Assembly: GCF_002159185.1 (NCBI RefSeq)
Contig: NZ_NFHD01000020.1
Location: forward strand, 1-56,183
Reading direction: 5' to 3'
DNA: 56,183 bases
DNA from: Gemmiger sp. An87
GTDB taxonomy: Bacteria; Bacillota; Clostridia; Oscillospirales; Ruminococcaceae
This document shows, in pieces, positions 54,171-56,183 of the stretch. The notes under the pieces were generated by a model, which did not search any database, was not told the origin of the DNA, and was given only the letters and a program-made list of their open reading frames with translations. The translations under genes and the position numbers were made by a program. Each line of letters begins with the position of its first letter. Position 1 is the first letter of the stretch.

Positions 54171-56030
54171 ATGAAAAAAGCCTTATCCCTGGTGCTGGCT
54201 GCCGTGATGGCATTCAGCCTGGTGGCTTGCGGCGGCAGCAGCTCTTCCACTGCCAGCGCCGGCAGCACCGGCTCCGCTTCCGGAAGCACCACCAGCAATG
54301 TGACCGTACAGATCGGCCCCAACCCCGAATCCATCGACCCGGCGCTGAACAGCACCATCGACGGCGGCAACATGCTGATCACTGCCTTTGAGGGCCTGCT
54401 GATCGTGGACGAGAACAATCAGGTTCAGCCCGGCCAGGCCGAGAGCTGGGAGGTCAGCGAGGACGGTCTGACCTGGACCTTCCATCTGCGCGAGGGCCTG
54501 AAGTGGTCCGACGGCACCGATCTGGATGCCACCGATTTTGTGTATACTTATAAGCGCGTTGCCGATCCCGACACCGCTGCTCCCTACTCCCAGACCGCCG
54601 TGGGCATGATCGCCGGTTACGACGAGGCCATGAACGGCAATCCGGATGCCCTGCAGGTGGAAGCTCCCGATGCCAACACCTTCGTGGTACATCTGAGCTA
54701 CCCCTGCACCTACTTCGATAAGCTGGCTGCCTTCGCTACCCTGAGCCCCGTGCAGCAGGAGACCATCGAGGCCAACGGCGACGCCTGGGCCACCTCTCCC
54801 GAGACCTACGTCTCCAACGGCCCCTACTACATGACCGAGTGGACCGTAGGTCAGCAGATCGTGTTCACCAAGAACCCCTACTACAAGGGCGGCTGGGACA
54901 GCGATAAAATTGTCACCGACACCATCACCTTCCTGCTGATGGAGGACTCCACCGCTGCTTACACCGCTTACACCACCGGCCAGGCCCAGCTGATCAAGGA
55001 CGTTCCCACCGAGGAGATCCCCAGCCTGACCAAGGCCGAAGATGGCGGCGAGTTCTATGTGGACCCGGTCATGGGCACCTACTACCTGACCATGAACGAC
55101 TCCATCGAGCCCTTCAACGATGTGAATGTGCGTAAGGCTCTGAGCCTGGCCATCGACCGCGATTACATCGCCAACACTCTGATGCAGGGTACCTACTCCC
55201 CCGCTTACAAGCTGACCGGCCCCGGCATCACCGATGCGGACGGCAGCGCCTACATGGACAAGTCCAGCAGCGAGTGGATTCCCGAGGATTACGAGACCGC
55301 CAAGACCATGGCCCAGGAGGCTCTGGCTGAGGCCGGTTACCCCAATGGCGAGGGCTTCCCCACCATCACCTACTCCACCAACGATGCCGGTTACCATAAG
55401 GCTCTGGCCGAGTACCTGCAGCAGTGCTACAAGGAAGTTCTGGGCATCAACCTGGAGATCGAGATCGTGGAATGGTCCTCCTTCACCCCGATGCGCCGTG
55501 CCGGTGACTACGAGATGGCCCGTAACGGCTGGTCCTTCGACTACAACGATCCCTCCAGCATGCTGGAGCTGTTCATGACCGGCAACGCCAACAATGACGG
55601 CCAGTACTCCAACCCCGAGTTCGACGCCATGATGGAAAACACCAAGATCGCCGATAAGGAGCAGCGTTTTGAAAACCTGCATGCCGCTGAGGAGATCGTA
55701 ATGGCGGATTACTCCATGATCCCCGTGGCCTACTACAACGACTTCTGGCTGCAGAGCCCCGACCTGCAGGGCACCTGGCACAGCCCCTACGGCTACTGGT
55801 ACCTGCAGTACGCCTACATCGGCGAGCCCGCTGAGGACACCGGCGCCGATAGCGCTTCCGTGACCAGCACCGCCGCTGAGAGCACCGCTTCCGAGGCTGC
55901 TTCCTCAGAAGCTGCCGAGAGCGTTGCCAGCGAGGCTGCCTCTTCCGAGGCTGCTGAGAGCGCTGTGAGCGCTGTGAGCGAGACCGCCTCCAGCGAAGCT
56001 GCTGCCAGCGATTCCGCCAGCGAGGCCTGA
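54171..56030 (+). CDS. oppA: Peptide ABC transporter substrate-binding lipoprotein OppA (copy 2, with Ser/Ala/Glu tail)
   Basis: A 619-residue near-duplicate of copy 1, with a lipoprotein signal (MKKALSLVLAAVMAFSLVAC, lipobox LVAC) and the same domain signatures; the two are almost collinear through YGYWYLQYAY. After that this copy adds about 65 residues of low-complexity Ser/Ala/Glu sequence with repeated EAASSEAAES units, absent from copy 1. Single substitutions in the binding domain may alter peptide choice. It likely works with OppBCDF. GAGGAGG precedes the ATG. Confidence 0.94.
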   Translation: MKKALSLVLAAVMAFSLVACGGSSSSTASAGSTGSASGSTTSNVTVQIGPNPESIDPALNSTIDGGNMLITAFEGLLIVDENNQVQPGQAESWEVSEDGLTWTFHLREGLKWSDGTDLDATDFVYTYKRVADPDTAAPYSQTAVGMIAGYDEAMNGNPDALQVEAPDANTFVVHLSYPCTYFDKLAAFATLSPVQQETIEANGDAWATSPETYVSNGPYYMTEWTVGQQIVFTKNPYYKGGWDSDKIVTDTITFLLMEDSTAAYTAYTTGQAQLIKDVPTEEIPSLTKAEDGGEFYVDPVMGTYYLTMNDSIEPFNDVNVRKALSLAIDRDYIANTLMQGTYSPAYKLTGPGITDADGSAYMDKSSSEWIPEDYETAKTMAQEALAEAGYPNGEGFPTITYSTNDAGYHKALAEYLQQCYKEVLGINLEIEIVEWSSFTPMRRAGDYEMARNGWSFDYNDPSSMLELFMTGNANNDGQYSNPEFDAMMENTKIADKEQRFENLHAAEEIVMADYSMIPVAYYNDFWLQSPDLQGTWHSPYGYWYLQYAYIGEPAEDTGADSASVTSTAAESTASEAASSEAAESVASEAASSEAAESAVSAVSETASSEAAASDSASEA

Positions 56031-56061
56031 GCCTGGATAATATAGGATATAAACAGAAAAA

Positions 56062-56125
56062 GAGCCCTGCATGCTGCAGGGCTCCAGCCTGTCGAAAAAG
56101 GCCACCTATCGGTGGTTTTTTTCTC
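56062..56125. terminator. Terminator hairpins after oppA2
   Basis: GAGCCCTGC/GCAGGGCTC (56062-56070 with 56076-56084) has TTTTT only on the minus strand. A second hairpin CCACC-TATC-GGTGG (56102-56115) is followed by TTTTTTT on the plus strand and should end oppA2. Confidence 0.75.
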
Positions 56126-56146
56126 GTATAAGGAAAGGGAATGCGG

Positions 56147-56152
56147 TATAAT
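56147..56152 (+). promoter_or_regulatory. Candidate promoter -10 of the gene at the right edge
   Basis: TATAAT at 56147-56152 with no good -35. It lies 18 bases before a possible ATG. Confidence 0.35.
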
Positions 56153-56169
56153 GGTGTGGGGTGATAAAA

Positions 56170-56183
56170 ATGCTGGTAAAGAA
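56170..56183 (+). CDS. Possible start of a gene cut by the window edge
   Basis: ATG-CTG-GTA-AAG with GGGGTGATAAAA upstream. Only four codons are visible, so nothing can be said about the product. Confidence 0.3.

Overview
The window looks like a chromosomal replication-origin region from an anaerobic, fairly GC-rich Bacillota. My inference is class Clostridia, Oscillospirales (Ruminococcaceae/Oscillospiraceae, relatives of Faecalibacterium or Gemmiger). The grounds are the Bacillota gene order rnpA-rpmH // dnaA-dnaN-yaaA-recF-remB-gyrB-gyrA, the darA-holB-ricT block, pyruvate:ferredoxin oxidoreductase plus a 2[4Fe-4S] ferredoxin, and strong AGGAGG ribosome binding sites with TTGACA/TATAAT promoters. 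I could not run a taxonomic search.

Left arm (1-16.2 kb, almost all on the minus strand, transcribed away from the origin). The edge holds tandem promoters and leader of an rRNA operon lying outside the window. Next come kup, a DUF368 membrane protein, tRNA-Glu and tRNA-Met separated by a long hairpin, and serS. Then follow parB, parA, three parS sites and a second ParB-family gene (noc-like), the tRNA/rRNA modification operon mnmE-mnmG-rsmG, a GNAT acetyltransferase, and the envelope/RNA cluster rpmH-rnpA-yidD-yidC-jag. A terminator-like hairpin sits between rpmH and rnpA.

Origin (16.2-18.4 kb). rpmH and dnaA diverge. The dnaA-dnaN gap carries five DnaA-box-like 9-mers in one orientation, followed by a GC cluster and a run of DnaA-trio-like triplets, as in the Bacillus unwinding element. 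Gene orientation flips here, as expected for a bidirectional origin.

Right arm (18.4-56.2 kb, mostly plus strand). It begins with the replication and topology genes dnaN to gyrA. An accessory membrane-protein stretch follows: DUF2975 + XRE regulator, a DUF4173 protein and two GT-C glycosyltransferase-like proteins. A minus-strand pair (NUDIX, CBS/CorC) diverges from a very long pyruvate:ferredoxin oxidoreductase gene with strongly biased codons. YitT, a rhomboid-like protein, darA-holB-ricT, ferredoxin, a methyltransferase, rsmI-phosphoesterase-birA, a NERD-domain protein and tRNA-Arg come next. The window ends with a peptide ABC transporter: oppBCDF and two tandem near-duplicate binding-protein genes.

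The most interesting non-coding items are: (1) a dispersed family of 83-85 bp tandem units in two intergenic gaps; (2) a cluster of DnaA-box-like or GTTGAAAA motifs at 39.0-39.2 kb; (3) a structured, unassigned RNA leader before oppB; (4) two copies of a promoter with a GCACTTT/AAAGTGC inverted repeat before each oppA; (5) a parS at the centre of a 40-bp perfect palindrome; (6) a hairpin element between two tRNAs. No transposase, CRISPR array, prophage or secondary-metabolite cluster is visible.
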